Shown in pieces: positions 51,629 through 60,708 of a DNA stretch of 64,000 nucleotides. Within the stretch, counting starts at the first letter, position 1. Every line of letters starts with the position of its first letter. Under the pieces are notes generated by a model that was given only the letters and a program-made list of their open reading frames with translations, had not been told where the DNA came from and searched no databases. Source of the stretch: Pseudomonadota bacterium (GTDB lineage Bacteria; Pseudomonadota; Alphaproteobacteria; Acetobacterales; Acetobacteraceae); contig JAJZVV010000002.1 in NCBI GenBank assembly GCA_021845595.1, forward strand, positions 214,554-278,553, in the 5' to 3' direction. Position numbers and translations under genes: made by a program.

Positions 51629-53710
51629 GTGTCAGAGACGCCGCTTGCCAGGATCCGCAATATCGGGATCACCGCCCATATCGACGCCGGCAAGACGACG
51701 ACCACCGAGCGCATCCTGTATTACACCGGCGTGTCCTACAAGATCGGCGAGGTGCACGAGGGCAACACCACCACCGACTACATGGAGCAGGAGCGCGAGC
51801 GCGGCATCACCATCACCTCCGCCGCCGTCACCTGCGAGTGGAAGAACAACCGCATCAACATCATCGACACGCCCGGCCACATCGATTTCAACATCGAGGT
51901 GAACCGCTCGCTGCGCGTGCTGGATGGCGCGGTGTTCATCATCGAAGGCGTGGCCGGCGTGCAGCCGCAGTCCGAGACCAACTGGCGCCTGGCCGACCGC
52001 TACAACGTCCCGCGCATCATCTTCATCAACAAGCTCGACCGCACCGGCGCCGATTTCTTCCGCGCCTTCGCGACGCTGAAGGACAAGCTCGACATCGTCG
52101 CGCTGCCCCTGCAGCTGCCGATCGGCATCGAGGACAAGTTCGAGGGCGTGGTCGATCTCGTCGAGATGAAGGCGATCATCTGGGAGGGCGGCGAGCTCGG
52201 CGCCAAGTACCATGATGCGCCGATTCCCGCCGACCTGCTCGAACAGGCCAAGGAATATCGCCAGAATCTGCTCGACACCGCGCTCTCGGTCGACGACGCG
52301 GCCATGGAGGAATATTTCGAGCACGGCGACGTCGGCATCGAGACGCTGAAGCGCTGCATCAAGGCCGGCACCATCACCGGCGCGTTCCGTCCGGTGCTGT
52401 GCGGCACCGCCTTCAAGAACAAGGGCGTGCAGCCGCTGCTCGACGCGGTGGTGGACTATCTGCCCTCGCCGGTGGACGTGCCCGGCATCAAGATCGCGGC
52501 CGAGGAAGGCGAGGACGAGACCGCCGACCGCCGCCGCATCAAGGCCGACCCGGCCGCGCCGTTCGCCGGCCTGGCCTTCAAGATCATCAACGACAAGTAC
52601 GGCACGCTGACTTTCGTGCGGGTCTATTCCGGCACGCTGCGCTCCGGCGATTCCGTCCTCAACACCACCAAGGGCCATCGCGAGCGCATCGGGCGGATGT
52701 TCCAGATGCACGCGGACAAGCGTGCCGAGATCAAGGAAGTCTCGGCCGGCGACATCGCCGCCTTCGTCGGGCTCAAGGATACCGGCACCGGCGACACGCT
52801 GGCGGCGAACGAGGACCCCGTGGTGCTGGAGCGCATGGCCTTCCCGGTGCCGGTGATCGACATCTCGGTCGAGCCGCGCAACAAGGAATCGATCGAGAAG
52901 ATGTCCCTCGGGCTGCAGAAGCTGGCCTCCGAGGACCCCTCGCTGCGGCTGCGCACCGACCAGGAGACCGGCCAGACCATCCTCTCCGGCATGGGCGAGC
53001 TGCATCTGGAAATCATCATCGACCGGCTCAAGCGCGAGTACAACGTCGAGGCCAATATCGGTGCCCCGCAGGTCGCGTATCGTGAGACGATCAGCCGGCC
53101 GCATACCGAGATCTACACCCACAAGAAGCAGTCTGGCGGGTCCGGCCAGTACGCGGAGGTGAAGATCGTCTTCGAGCCGCTGGACCGCAACGGCGGCGTC
53201 GTGTTCGAGAACAAGGTTGTGGGCGGTTCGGTCCCGAAGGAATACATTCCGGCGGTCGAGAAGGGCATCCGCGTGCAGGCCGAAAGCGGCGTGCTCGCCG
53301 GCTTCCCCACCGTCGATTTCAAATACACGCTGGTCGATGGCAAGTATCACGACGTCGACTCGAGCGCGCTGGCCTTCGAGATCGCGGCCAAGGCCTGCTT
53401 CCGCGACGGCATGAAGAAGGCCGCGCCGATCATTCTCGAGCCGGTGATGGACGTGGAGATCACCACCCCGCAGGACCATGTCGGTGACGTGGTCGGCGAC
53501 GTCAACCGCCGCCGCGGCATGATCCAGAACCAGGAGAGCTCGGGCTCGACCGTGATCGTGCGCGCCCATGTTCCCCTCAAGGAGATGTTCGGCTACATTT
53601 CCGACCTCAGGAGCATGACCAAGGGGCGCGCTTCGTTCACGATGCAGTTCCATCACTACGATCCGGTGCCGCGCAACATCGCCGAAGAGATCATGGCGAA
53701 GAGCGCCTGA
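51629..53710 (+). CDS. fusA: Translation elongation factor G
   Basis: GTPase that drives ribosome translocation. 693 residues from GTG 51629. G1 [21 protein letters not shown]3 [17 protein letters not shown]4 [13 protein letters not shown], and the fusidic-acid-region [16 protein letters not shown]. Domain IV carries [17 protein letters not shown] and the C-terminus includes [20 protein letters not shown]. The usual str operon partners (rpsL, rpsG, tuf) are not beside it, so this is a stand-alone copy; either the only fusA moved or a second copy exists elsewhere. It is 266 bp downstream of the DUF1800 start, divergent. Confidence 0.96.
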   Translation: MSETPLARIRNIGITAHIDAGKTTTTERILYYTGVSYKIGEVHEGNTTTDYMEQERERGITITSAAVTCEWKNNRINIIDTPGHIDFNIEVNRSLRVLDGAVFIIEGVAGVQPQSETNWRLADRYNVPRIIFINKLDRTGADFFRAFATLKDKLDIVALPLQLPIGIEDKFEGVVDLVEMKAIIWEGGELGAKYHDAPIPADLLEQAKEYRQNLLDTALSVDDAAMEEYFEHGDVGIETLKRCIKAGTITGAFRPVLCGTAFKNKGVQPLLDAVVDYLPSPVDVPGIKIAAEEGEDETADRRRIKADPAAPFAGLAFKIINDKYGTLTFVRVYSGTLRSGDSVLNTTKGHRERIGRMFQMHADKRAEIKEVSAGDIAAFVGLKDTGTGDTLAANEDPVVLERMAFPVPVIDISVEPRNKESIEKMSLGLQKLASEDPSLRLRTDQETGQTILSGMGELHLEIIIDRLKREYNVEANIGAPQVAYRETISRPHTEIYTHKKQSGGSGQYAEVKIVFEPLDRNGGVVFENKVVGGSVPKEYIPAVEKGIRVQAESGVLAGFPTVDFKYTLVDGKYHDVDSSALAFEIAAKACFRDGMKKAAPIILEPVMDVEITTPQDHVGDVVGDVNRRRGMIQNQESSGSTVIVRAHVPLKEMFGYISDLRSMTKGRASFTMQFHHYDPVPRNIAEEIMAKSA

Positions 53711-53720
53711 TGGAGGTCTG

Positions 53721-54035
53721 ATGCAGGAGCCGCGTCTGCACTGGATGCGGGGGCATGCGGTCGAGGAAGCGGGGGCGGCGCGGGCCCTCGAATGGATAGG
53801 TCTGGACGACGCGGGCGAACCCATTGCCCGCGTCGTTCGCATTCTGGGGCCGGTTTCAGCCGGCTGGCGCCACTACCGGGCGGTGGCGCTCGATACCGAG
53901 GCGCGCGTCGTGCAGCTGCGCCCGCCGCCGCCGGAAGGGGCCTTCTGGCTCGCCTGTGTCGGCGGGCGCGTGGTCGGCCGCGCCGCGCTGCCGCTGCAGG
54001 CGGTCCGCCGGGTCGAGGCCGCGCTCGGCGATTGA
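53721..54035 (+). CDS. Hypothetical 104-residue protein downstream of fusA
   Basis: Unrecognised. Starts MQEPRLHWMRGHAVEEAGAA, ten bases after the fusA stop with GGAGG five bases before the ATG, so translation is credible. Sequence predicts a small mixed alpha/beta protein with aromatic patches (PVSAGWRHYRAVALDTEARV, EGAFWLACVGGRVVGRAALP) and no membrane segment or signal. A palindrome follows directly. Confidence 0.6.
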   Translation: MQEPRLHWMRGHAVEEAGAARALEWIGLDDAGEPIARVVRILGPVSAGWRHYRAVALDTEARVVQLRPPPPEGAFWLACVGGRVVGRAALPLQAVRRVEAALGD

Positions 54036-54063
54036 TACGGTCGGCGCCTTCGGCCGACCGTAT
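54035..54063. terminator. Palindrome between convergent genes
   Basis: Arms ATACGGTCGG (54035-54044) and CCGACCGTAT (54054-54063) with a nine-base loop, starting within the stop codon of the 104-residue gene. Convergent to a gene ending at 54169. No strong T-run, but its position suits a bidirectional terminator. A second inverted repeat GCGCGCAG/CTGCGCGC follows at about 54064-54097. Confidence 0.55.
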
Positions 54064-54168
54064 CGCGCGCAGGGTTGGCGTGGCGGCTGCGCGCAAAGTC
54101 GAGACCATACCGGCGGCGCGCCAGCCGAACGACGAGTTATCAATTCGCGCCGGCGGTATGAGGCGGCG

Positions 54169-55401
54169 TCACCCGGTGACGAGCGCGCAGCCGCCCTCCG
54201 CGAGCGGCCGGAATGCCTCGTCCGCCGGGATGGTGGCGGTGAGCGCGTAGCAGTCCCAGGCGCTGCGGCTTTCGGCCGGCGACTTCACCCGGAACAGATA
54301 GGCGGGGTGGATTTTCCGCCCGTCGGCGCGGATCAGGCCGGCGCCGAACGCGTCGTCGTCGGTCGGCGTGTGCTTCATCGCCGCCACCATCGCCCGGCCG
54401 GAAGCCTTGGCCTGAGCCGCGCCGAGCGTGCTCGCGACTTTGAGGTAGTTCAGCACCGCCGAATAGACGCCGGCCTGGATCATGTTGGGCATCGCCCCGC
54501 CGGGCATGGTCGGCCCGACCCGGCGGGCGAGGGCGCGGGTGCGGTCGTTGAGGTCCCAATAATAGGTCTCGCATAGCGAGAGGCCCTGCGCGATGTCGAG
54601 CCCGAGCGCGTGGATCTCGGTCACGAACACGATCATGCCGGCGAGCCGCGTGCCGTTGGCGGTGACGCCGAATTCATGCGCCTGCTTGACGCAATTGATC
54701 AGATCGTGCCCGGCATTGGCGAAGGCCAGCACTTTGGCGCCCGAAGCCTGGGCCTGCAGCAGGAAGGACGAGAAATCGCTGGTGCCGGGAAACGGATAGG
54801 CCACCGTGCCGAGCACCTTGCCGCCGGACTGGCGGACGAAATTCGCCGTGTCGCGCTGCAGCGTCTGGCCGAACGTGTAGTCGGCGCTGACGAAAAACCA
54901 GCTGTCGCCACCCGTCTTCACCATGGCGCTGCCGATCGAGTGCGCGCACATCCAGGTGTCGTAGGTCCAGTGGATCAGGTTCGGGCTGCAGCGCTTGCCG
55001 GTGAGGTCGGAGGAGGCCGCGCCGGTGTTGAGCTGCACCTTGTCCTTCTCGCGGGCCACCGCATCGCAGGCCAGCGCGATGGCGCTGTTGTTGATCTCGG
55101 TGATCATGTCGACGCCATCGCGGTCGAACCATTCGCGCGCGATGGCAGCGGCGACGTCCGGCTTCTGCTGGTGGTCGGCAGCGACGATCTCGGCCGCGAG
55201 CGCGCCGCCGGCGGCCTTGTAGTCGGCGAGGGCCTGGTGCGCGCAGGCCACCGCTCCGGGGCCGGCATCATCGCGATAGGGGCCGGAGAGGTCGGTGAGC
55301 ACGCCGATGCGGATCGGCGCCGCCGCGGCGCGCGCTGCCGGCCACGGGGCAAAAGGGGCGGCGGCGGCGGTGCCGAGCAGGGAACGGCGGGAGAGCGGCA
55401 T
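54169..55401 (-). CDS. Orphan ABC substrate-binding protein (Peripla_BP_6)
   Basis: 410 residues from ATG 55401, chosen for AAGGAG seven bases upstream; the frame is open two codons earlier. Tat-like leader MPLSRRSLLGTAAAAPFAPW. The mature protein begins PIRIGVLTDLSGPYRDDAGP and has KVQLNTGAASSDLTGKRCSP and FFVSADYTFGQTLQRDTANF, typical of Leu/Ile/Val-type binders whose ligands are often not amino acids. No permease or ATPase genes adjoin it. It lies 15 bp downstream of the acyl-CoA dehydrogenase gene, so ligands related to acids or amides are possible. It is distant in sequence from the two binding proteins in the amide region. Confidence 0.87.
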   Translation of the reverse strand: MPLSRRSLLGTAAAAPFAPWPAARAAAAPIRIGVLTDLSGPYRDDAGPGAVACAHQALADYKAAGGALAAEIVAADHQQKPDVAAAIAREWFDRDGVDMITEINNSAIALACDAVAREKDKVQLNTGAASSDLTGKRCSPNLIHWTYDTWMCAHSIGSAMVKTGGDSWFFVSADYTFGQTLQRDTANFVRQSGGKVLGTVAYPFPGTSDFSSFLLQAQASGAKVLAFANAGHDLINCVKQAHEFGVTANGTRLAGMIVFVTEIHALGLDIAQGLSLCETYYWDLNDRTRALARRVGPTMPGGAMPNMIQAGVYSAVLNYLKVASTLGAAQAKASGRAMVAAMKHTPTDDDAFGAGLIRADGRKIHPAYLFRVKSPAESRSAWDCYALTATIPADEAFRPLAEGGCALVTG

Positions 55402-55416
55402 GGACAACTCCTTCGA

Positions 55417-57105
55417 TCAGATGGCTCCCGGGTCCGGCAGCAGGGCCGCCAGCGCCCCGGCGTCCGGGTCGGCAGGGTCGAGCGGGTCGCGCGGCAGCAG
55501 CCGATGGCGCAGCACCAGGCGCGCGATGGCGGCGCGGAACGGGTCCGACAGGCGCGCTGCCTCCCAGGCCAGCGCGCTCGCCGTGGCGAGATGATAGAGC
55601 GCCGAGGCGGCCTGCCGGGCCAGGGCCGGGTCGGCCTGTGCCGCGTCGGCGAGATGCAGGACACGCGGCAGCAGAGCGTCGGCATCGGGCAGCGGGGCGT
55701 CGGCGGCCAGCGCCCGGACGTGCGCCGCCAGCGCCTCCAGCGCCCCCTCGCGGCGGGCCGCGCGCAGCACGTCGAGGGCGACGATGTTGCTGGTGCCTTC
55801 CCAGATCGAGCCGAGATGCGCGTCGCGCACCAGGCGCGGCTCCGGCCACTCCTCGATGTAGCCGGCGCCCCCGCGCACTTCCATGCCGTCCCCGGTGACA
55901 CGGCGCGCATCCCGGCAGGCGCGGAACTTGAACAGCGGCGTGAGGATGCGCGTCAGGGCGTAGGCGCCGGGCTCGCCGGCATCGGCGCGGCGCAGTGCCT
56001 CGGCGGCCTGGAACATCATGCTGCGCGCCTGCTCCGTTGCCACCAGCATCTTCACCAGTTGCCGACGCATCAGCGGCAGTTCGATCAGCCGCTTGCCGAA
56101 GGCGACGCGGCGATGGGCGACGAAGAGCGCCTCCGTCAGCGCCCGGCGCATCAGCCCGGCGGCGCGCACGCCGTTGGAGAGGCGCGAATTGTTGATCATG
56201 TCCGCCATCTGGCGAAACCCGGCACCGGGGTCGCCGACGAGGTAGGCGAGCGCGCCCTCCAGCCGGATCTCGCCGCTGGCCATCGAGCGCGTGCCCAGCT
56301 TGTCCTTGAGCCGGACGATCCGGTAGGCGTTGGCGCTGCCATCGGGCAGGCGCCGCGGCAGCAGGAACAGCGACACCCCGCGCAGCCCGGCCGGCGCGCC
56401 GTCGGCGCGGGCGAGCACCATCGCCAGATCGGCGTCGGCGTTGGAGCAGAACCATTTGTCGCCGAACAGGCGCCAGGTGCCGTCCGCCGCCGGCGCTGCG
56501 CGCACCGCCGTGGCGCCGACATCCGAGCCCGCGCCCTGCTCGGTCATGAACATCGCCCCTTGGAGCAGGGAGTCGAGGTCCTGACTGGTCAGGCCGGGGA
56601 GATAGCGGGCGACGAGGGCGGGATCGGCGAATTTGCGCAGCGTGCGGGTCAGGCTGTCGGTCATGCTGACCGGACACATCAGGCCGAACTCGGCCTGCAC
56701 GAAGACGAAGGTGAGCAGGTATTTCGCCACCGGCGGCAACGGCGCCGGCCAGCCGAGCACGCCGGCGCGGTGCGACAGGGCGGCGAGGCCGAACTCCGCG
56801 AAGGCGAGGTGCTCCATCGCCTGATAGGCCGGGTGCGTCTCGATGCGCTGTTCGTCCGCGCCGGTGCGGTCGCGCGGGTGCAGCACCGGCGGATTGCGGT
56901 CGGCGGTGGCGGCGAGCGCGTCGAGCCGGCCACCGGCCAGCGCGCCGAGCCGGTCGAGCTGCGGCTCGAGATGGGCGGCGAGATCAGCCGGGAGATAGAG
57001 CCGCGCCAGCGCCCTCAGCGCGGGATCGGCACGGACGAGGTTGAGCCCGCGGCTGTCGGGCACCGCTTGCGCGCCGCTGACGGGCGAGATTTCGGCGACA
57101 TCCAT
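55417..57105 (-). CDS. Acyl-CoA dehydrogenase, AidB-like
   Basis: 562-residue FAD flavoprotein of the acyl-CoA dehydrogenase superfamily, closest in layout to AidB-type proteins (longer than the 380-residue standard, with an extra C-terminal domain from about 460). FAD and substrate motifs: FMTEQGAGSDVGATAVRAAP, WRLFGDKWFCSNADADLAMV, MADMINNSRLSNGVRAAGLM and GSIWEGTSNIVALDVLRAAR. AidB itself binds DNA and belongs to the alkylation response, but most homologues are uncharacterised; whether this one works on acyl-CoA is open. ATG 57105 follows GGAGGAG; the frame is open to 57417 but without a site. Confidence 0.86.
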   Translation of the reverse strand: MDVAEISPVSGAQAVPDSRGLNLVRADPALRALARLYLPADLAAHLEPQLDRLGALAGGRLDALAATADRNPPVLHPRDRTGADEQRIETHPAYQAMEHLAFAEFGLAALSHRAGVLGWPAPLPPVAKYLLTFVFVQAEFGLMCPVSMTDSLTRTLRKFADPALVARYLPGLTSQDLDSLLQGAMFMTEQGAGSDVGATAVRAAPAADGTWRLFGDKWFCSNADADLAMVLARADGAPAGLRGVSLFLLPRRLPDGSANAYRIVRLKDKLGTRSMASGEIRLEGALAYLVGDPGAGFRQMADMINNSRLSNGVRAAGLMRRALTEALFVAHRRVAFGKRLIELPLMRRQLVKMLVATEQARSMMFQAAEALRRADAGEPGAYALTRILTPLFKFRACRDARRVTGDGMEVRGGAGYIEEWPEPRLVRDAHLGSIWEGTSNIVALDVLRAARREGALEALAAHVRALAADAPLPDADALLPRVLHLADAAQADPALARQAASALYHLATASALAWEAARLSDPFRAAIARLVLRHRLLPRDPLDPADPDAGALAALLPDPGAI

Positions 57106-57259
57106 GACCGGCTCCTCCCATGCGTTCGGCCCGACGGGCGCGGCGATCTTTCCACGCCGGCGCTGAGATGGAAATGCGCCGGCGAGGGTGGCTGATCCCC
57201 GCCGTTGACGGTTTCGCAAGCGCGGCGTGCTGGCATGGCGCGTCCCTTCCGGAGCCCGC

Positions 57260-58474
57260 ATGTCCGCCGCCCTATCCGCCATCCGGCCGCTCTCCGCCGG
57301 CCTCGCCGGCCAGGCCCGCGCGGGGCTGCGTTCGCTGGCGGCAATCCAGGCGCTGCTGCTCGCCATCGCCATCGCCGGCACGCATGGCTGGATCGTGCCG
57401 TTGCACGCCGCGACCACGACCGATTTCGTCAGCTTCTACGCCGCTGGCGCGCTCGCGGATGCCGGCACGGCGCCGCTGGCCTATGATTTCGCCGCCCACG
57501 CCATCGCCGAGCAGCAGGCCGCCGGGGCCGGTGTGCCCTATGAGTTCTTCTTCTATCCGCCGACCTTTCTGCTGCTCTGCGCGGCGCTGGCCAAGCTGCC
57601 CTACCTCGCCGCGTTCATCGCCTTCGAAGCCGCCGGCCTCGCTCTGTTCCTGGCGGCGCTGCGCCGTGTGTCCGGCGCCGGCCTTGGCACGATCGCGGTG
57701 TTGGCATGCGCCTTCCCGCTCACCGTCTGGGTGCTCGGGCTCGGCCAGAACAGCCTGTTCATCGCCGCCGCGCTGGCGTTCGGTGCCGCCCTGGTCGATC
57801 GCCGCCCGGTGCTCGCCGGACTCTGTTTCGCCGCGCTGGCGGTCAAGCCGCATTTCGGCCTGCTGGTGCCGGTGGCGCTGCTCGCCGGCGGGCACTGGCG
57901 CGCCGTCGCCGCGGCCGGGTGCGGCGTGGCGGGGTTGGTCGCGCTCAGCGTCGCCACCTTCGGCCTCGCCACCTGGGCCGCGTTTCTACCTCTCGCCGGC
58001 TGGGCACCGTCGGCCTTCGCCGCCGAGATTCCCTGCCGCTTCGGCGCCCTGGTGAGCGTTCTCGGCGCGGCGCGCGTGCTCGGGGCGGGGGCGGGGATGG
58101 CTTCGATCGCTCAGACCGCGTCCGCGCTCGCCGCTTCCGTCATGGTCGCGCTGGTCTGGCGCGCCGGGCGCGACCCCGCACCCCGGGCGGCGGCGCTGGC
58201 CGCGGGGACGCTGCTGAGCGTGCCAGTGGCGCTGTTCTACGACGCGATGCCACTGCTGATCGCCATCGCCGCGCTGTGGCCCGGCGCCTCGGCGCGGCAC
58301 CGGCGCGCGCTGGCCGCGACGTTCCTGCTGGCCGGGCTGCTGCCCTTCTTCGGGCGCGGGCTGGGCCTGCCGCTCGGCCCGGTGCTGGCCGCCGGCCTGC
58401 TTAGCCTCGCTCTGCTGCAATCCTGCCGCCCGGCAGGATCCGCCCGGCAGGATCTGCCCGCCGCCGCGGCCTGA
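57260..58474 (+). CDS. GT87-type (DUF2029) membrane glycosyltransferase
   Basis: 404-residue polytopic membrane protein with about ten hydrophobic helices. DUF2029/GT87 pattern: HAATTTDFVSFYAAGALADA (acidic catalytic motif in the first periplasmic loop), AAGAGVPYEFFFYPPTFLLL and LTVWVLGLGQNSLFIAAALA with LAVKPHFGLLVPVALLAGGH. In mycobacteria such enzymes add mannose from polyprenyl-phosphate; here substrate is unknown. Start ATG 57260. Divergent from the acyl-CoA dehydrogenase gene, 154 bp apart. Confidence 0.85.
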   Translation: MSAALSAIRPLSAGLAGQARAGLRSLAAIQALLLAIAIAGTHGWIVPLHAATTTDFVSFYAAGALADAGTAPLAYDFAAHAIAEQQAAGAGVPYEFFFYPPTFLLLCAALAKLPYLAAFIAFEAAGLALFLAALRRVSGAGLGTIAVLACAFPLTVWVLGLGQNSLFIAAALAFGAALVDRRPVLAGLCFAALAVKPHFGLLVPVALLAGGHWRAVAAAGCGVAGLVALSVATFGLATWAAFLPLAGWAPSAFAAEIPCRFGALVSVLGAARVLGAGAGMASIAQTASALAASVMVALVWRAGRDPAPRAAALAAGTLLSVPVALFYDAMPLLIAIAALWPGASARHRRALAATFLLAGLLPFFGRGLGLPLGPVLAAGLLSLALLQSCRPAGSARQDLPAAAA

Positions 58475-58575
58475 CCGCGGAATCCGGCCGCATTCCGCGG
58501 CTTCGGCGCTGGCACGAAGGATGCAATGCCTCCCCTGCGCGGCGCCGCCCTACCGGCGCTGGCAAGGAGGCGAGC

Positions 58576-58971
58576 ATGACCATCGGTGGTGCGATTCCGA
58601 ATCGCTGGGCGCAAAACGCCGCCTGGACTCCTCCGACAACCAGTGGTGTTGCCGACGTCCTTTCGGCCTGGTCGCGGCAAAAGCCGCAAGGCCATTCCGG
58701 TGCTGCCCATGCCAACGCGGCCGAGGGGCCTGCGTCGAGCCTGGCGACCCTGGGTGCCGCCAAGACGGCGGCAACCGGGCGGACGGGGTCTTCCGCCTTC
58801 GGTGCGGCGGTTGCGTCCGGCGCGCACCCCGGTGTTCCCGGGCACGGCGCCATCGCGGGGCTCGGCCAGCAGGCGCAGGCGGCGCTGGTGCAGGTGCAGA
58901 GCATGGCCGGTGCGGCGGCGAGCGGGGCGAAAAACGCCCTCGCCGCCTATCGCACCCACGCGCTCAGCTGA
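58576..58971 (+). CDS. Hypothetical Ala/Gly-rich protein with strong ribosome site
   Basis: 131 residues, unrecognised. AAGGAGG at 58564-58570 is five bases before the ATG, one of the strongest sites in the window. MTIGGAIPNRWAQNAAWTPP opens it; the rest is rich in Ala, Gly, Gln and Ser with a predicted amphipathic C-terminus (GLGQQAQAALVQVQSMAGAA). No signal peptide or membrane segment. It ends overlapping the convergent amine oxidase gene by 8 bp. Could be a phasin-like or surface-associated helical protein, but that is a guess from composition. Confidence 0.55.
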   Translation: MTIGGAIPNRWAQNAAWTPPTTSGVADVLSAWSRQKPQGHSGAAHANAAEGPASSLATLGAAKTAATGRTGSSAFGAAVASGAHPGVPGHGAIAGLGQQAQAALVQVQSMAGAAASGAKNALAAYRTHALS

Positions 58972-60229
58972 ACGCGACCGCTTGGGCGGCCTCGACGCCC
59001 GAGAGGAACGCCCCGGCGACGGTGCCTCCGAACCCCGCGTGGCACGCTTCCCCGGCAAAGACGAGCCGGCCGCCGCCGAGCGGCTCGGCGAGCGCGCGCC
59101 GCGCCGCTGCTCCGCCGGGCCGCGCATAGCAGTAGGCACCGAGAAACGGCTGGTCGGTCCCCCATTCGGTGACGACCGCGCCGGGGGCGAGCGCCTGGGC
59201 CGCTCGATGGCCGAGCAGCGCGGCCAGTTCGGCCCGGGCGAAATCCTCGGCCGCCGCGGCGCCGGCGCGGGCCAGCGCCCAGGCGGCGCGGCCACCGATG
59301 AAGCCGACGACATGGTCGCGTCCGAACGGCCAGGCGTGAAACACCATCCGCGCCTCCCCGCTCACCTGCCCGAACACCGAAGCCGAGTCCGGCAGGCCGA
59401 GCCGGTCGGCGCCGGCGGCGCGCAAGGCAACCTTGCTCAACAGCCCCATCGGCAGCGCGGCGATGGCCGCCTCGATCGGGGCGGGCAGGGGCGGGTCGAA
59501 GCCGATGGCGCCGGCGGCGAGCACACCGGTCGAGACGGTGACGATGACGGCCCGTGCGGTGAGGGTTCCGCGCGGGGTCTCGACCGCGACGCCTGTCTTC
59601 TCCTGCCAGCGGACCCGCGTCGCCGGCGTTACCAGCGCGACCTGGCCGGCAGCGGGTTCGAGCACGGCGCGAACCAGGCTGCCCAGCCCGTCGGGAACCG
59701 AGAGATTGCGCCCGTGCAGCGCGTTGGCGTGCCAGTCGGCGAGGCTCAGCGCGTCGGCATCCGCGGCGGCGATGATCGCCCCTTCCCAGGCGGCCACCGT
59801 CGGCGCCCAGGCCTCGGTGCCAGGCGCGGCGAGCGCGGCGGCGAGCGTCGTGTCCGGCGCACCCGACAGGGCCCGCGCCGCGGCGGCTTCGGTGAGCGCA
59901 TCGTATGCGGCGCGGTAGGCGGCAAGGTCCTCGGCGCTCGCCGCGCTTCCGTCGCGGCGGAGATGGCGCGAGCGCCGCGCGTCGGCGTCGAGCGCCGGGA
60001 ACGCGGCGGCTTGCGCCAGGGGCACGAGCGGGTTGGCCTCGGCGGCGTGCAGCCAGGCGGCGCCATGGTCGAACGGGACGCCGCCCAGCACCGGCGGCGT
60101 GCTGGTCCAGGCCCGGCCGCCGGGACGCGGGCCGGCCTCGATCACCCGCACCGAGGCGCCACGACGGCGCAGCGCGCCGGCGGCGGCAAGCCCCGCGACG
60201 CCGGCGCCGATGACCACGACATCGGTCAT
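58964..60229 (-). CDS. Flavin-dependent amine oxidase
   Basis: 421-residue FAD oxidoreductase of the amine oxidase family (monoamine/polyamine oxidases and related). The FAD-binding GxGxxG is MTDVVVIGAGVAGLAAAGAL, followed by VIEAGPRPGGRAWTS, the GG-RA motif of amine oxidases. VPFDHGAAWLHAAEANPLVP is the substrate entry region; the C-terminal LVFAGEACHAGFGGTVAGAF closes the FAD site (normal EA motif). Starts at ATG 60229 and overlaps the crcB stop by 4 bp, so the two form an operon although their functions are unrelated on paper. Confidence 0.87.
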   Translation of the reverse strand: MTDVVVIGAGVAGLAAAGALRRRGASVRVIEAGPRPGGRAWTSTPPVLGGVPFDHGAAWLHAAEANPLVPLAQAAAFPALDADARRSRHLRRDGSAASAEDLAAYRAAYDALTEAAAARALSGAPDTTLAAALAAPGTEAWAPTVAAWEGAIIAAADADALSLADWHANALHGRNLSVPDGLGSLVRAVLEPAAGQVALVTPATRVRWQEKTGVAVETPRGTLTARAVIVTVSTGVLAAGAIGFDPPLPAPIEAAIAALPMGLLSKVALRAAGADRLGLPDSASVFGQVSGEARMVFHAWPFGRDHVVGFIGGRAAWALARAGAAAAEDFARAELAALLGHRAAQALAPGAVVTEWGTDQPFLGAYCYARPGGAAARRALAEPLGGGRLVFAGEACHAGFGGTVAGAFLSGVEAAQAVAFS

Positions 60230-60603
60230 CCCCGCACCAGCTCCGTGCCGGCCCAAACGCCGAGCAGGCACAGCACGACAGACCCGACGATGTAGAATCC
60301 CGCCCAGCCGAGCTCGCCGGCTTCGATCAGCGCCAGCGTCTGGAGACTGAAGGAGGAGAAGGTCGTGAACCCGCCGCAGATGCCGACCATCACCAGCGCG
60401 CGCGCCTCGTGCGAGCCGATGATGCGTCCGCCCTCGGCGCTGAGGGCGCCGAACCAGCCAATGACGAAGGAACCGAGCACGTTGATCAGCAGCGTTCCCC
60501 AGGGAAAGCGCGGCCCCGTCCAGTCCGCGACCACGCTGGCCAGCCAATAGCGGGCAGCGCTGCCGAGGGCGCCGCCGACCATCACATAGGCATAGGCGAG
60601 CAT
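60226..60603 (-). CDS. crcB: Fluoride exporter CrcB (Fluc)
   Basis: 125-residue inner-membrane fluoride channel with four helices, working as a dual-topology dimer. Family motifs: VMVGGALGSAARYWLASVVA, GTLLINVLGSFVIGWFGALS (pore Asn), GICGGFTTFSSFSLQTLALI (TFSSF with the phenylalanine box). ATG 60603 follows GAGGAGG. A fluoride riboswitch would be expected upstream, but I did not find its conserved core there. Overlaps the amine oxidase start by 4 bp. Confidence 0.92.
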   Translation of the reverse strand: MLAYAYVMVGGALGSAARYWLASVVADWTGPRFPWGTLLINVLGSFVIGWFGALSAEGGRIIGSHEARALVMVGICGGFTTFSSFSLQTLALIEAGELGWAGFYIVGSVVLCLLGVWAGTELVRG

Positions 60604-60672
60604 CGTTCCTCCTCGTTCCCGGTTGGCGCATCAGCCATGCGCGATTGTCATGCACCTGCCATGGACTCGTGA

Positions 60673-60693
60673 CGATAACGCTCCTTATTATCG
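60673..60693. promoter_or_regulatory. Inverted repeat, possible MarR operator
   Basis: CGATAA (60673-60678) and TTATCG (60688-60693) are perfect arms 9 bp apart, 15 bp before the marR ATG and 70 bp before crcB on the other strand. MarR proteins bind AT-rich dyads of this size and repress their own operon. Confidence 0.5.
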
Positions 60694-60708
60694 ACGCGGA
60701 GGCCGAAT

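Noticed and set aside
54610..57195. 861-residue plus-strand open frame opposite the binding protein and acyl-CoA dehydrogenase
   Set aside because: Shadow of AidB-like gene; no ribosome site.
60604..60708. Fluoride riboswitch upstream of crcB
   Set aside because: The minus-strand leader has no convincing crcB-motif core (GG-GATGG with paired helices and the CTGATG-type pseudoknot strand); only a short GATG-like resemblance.
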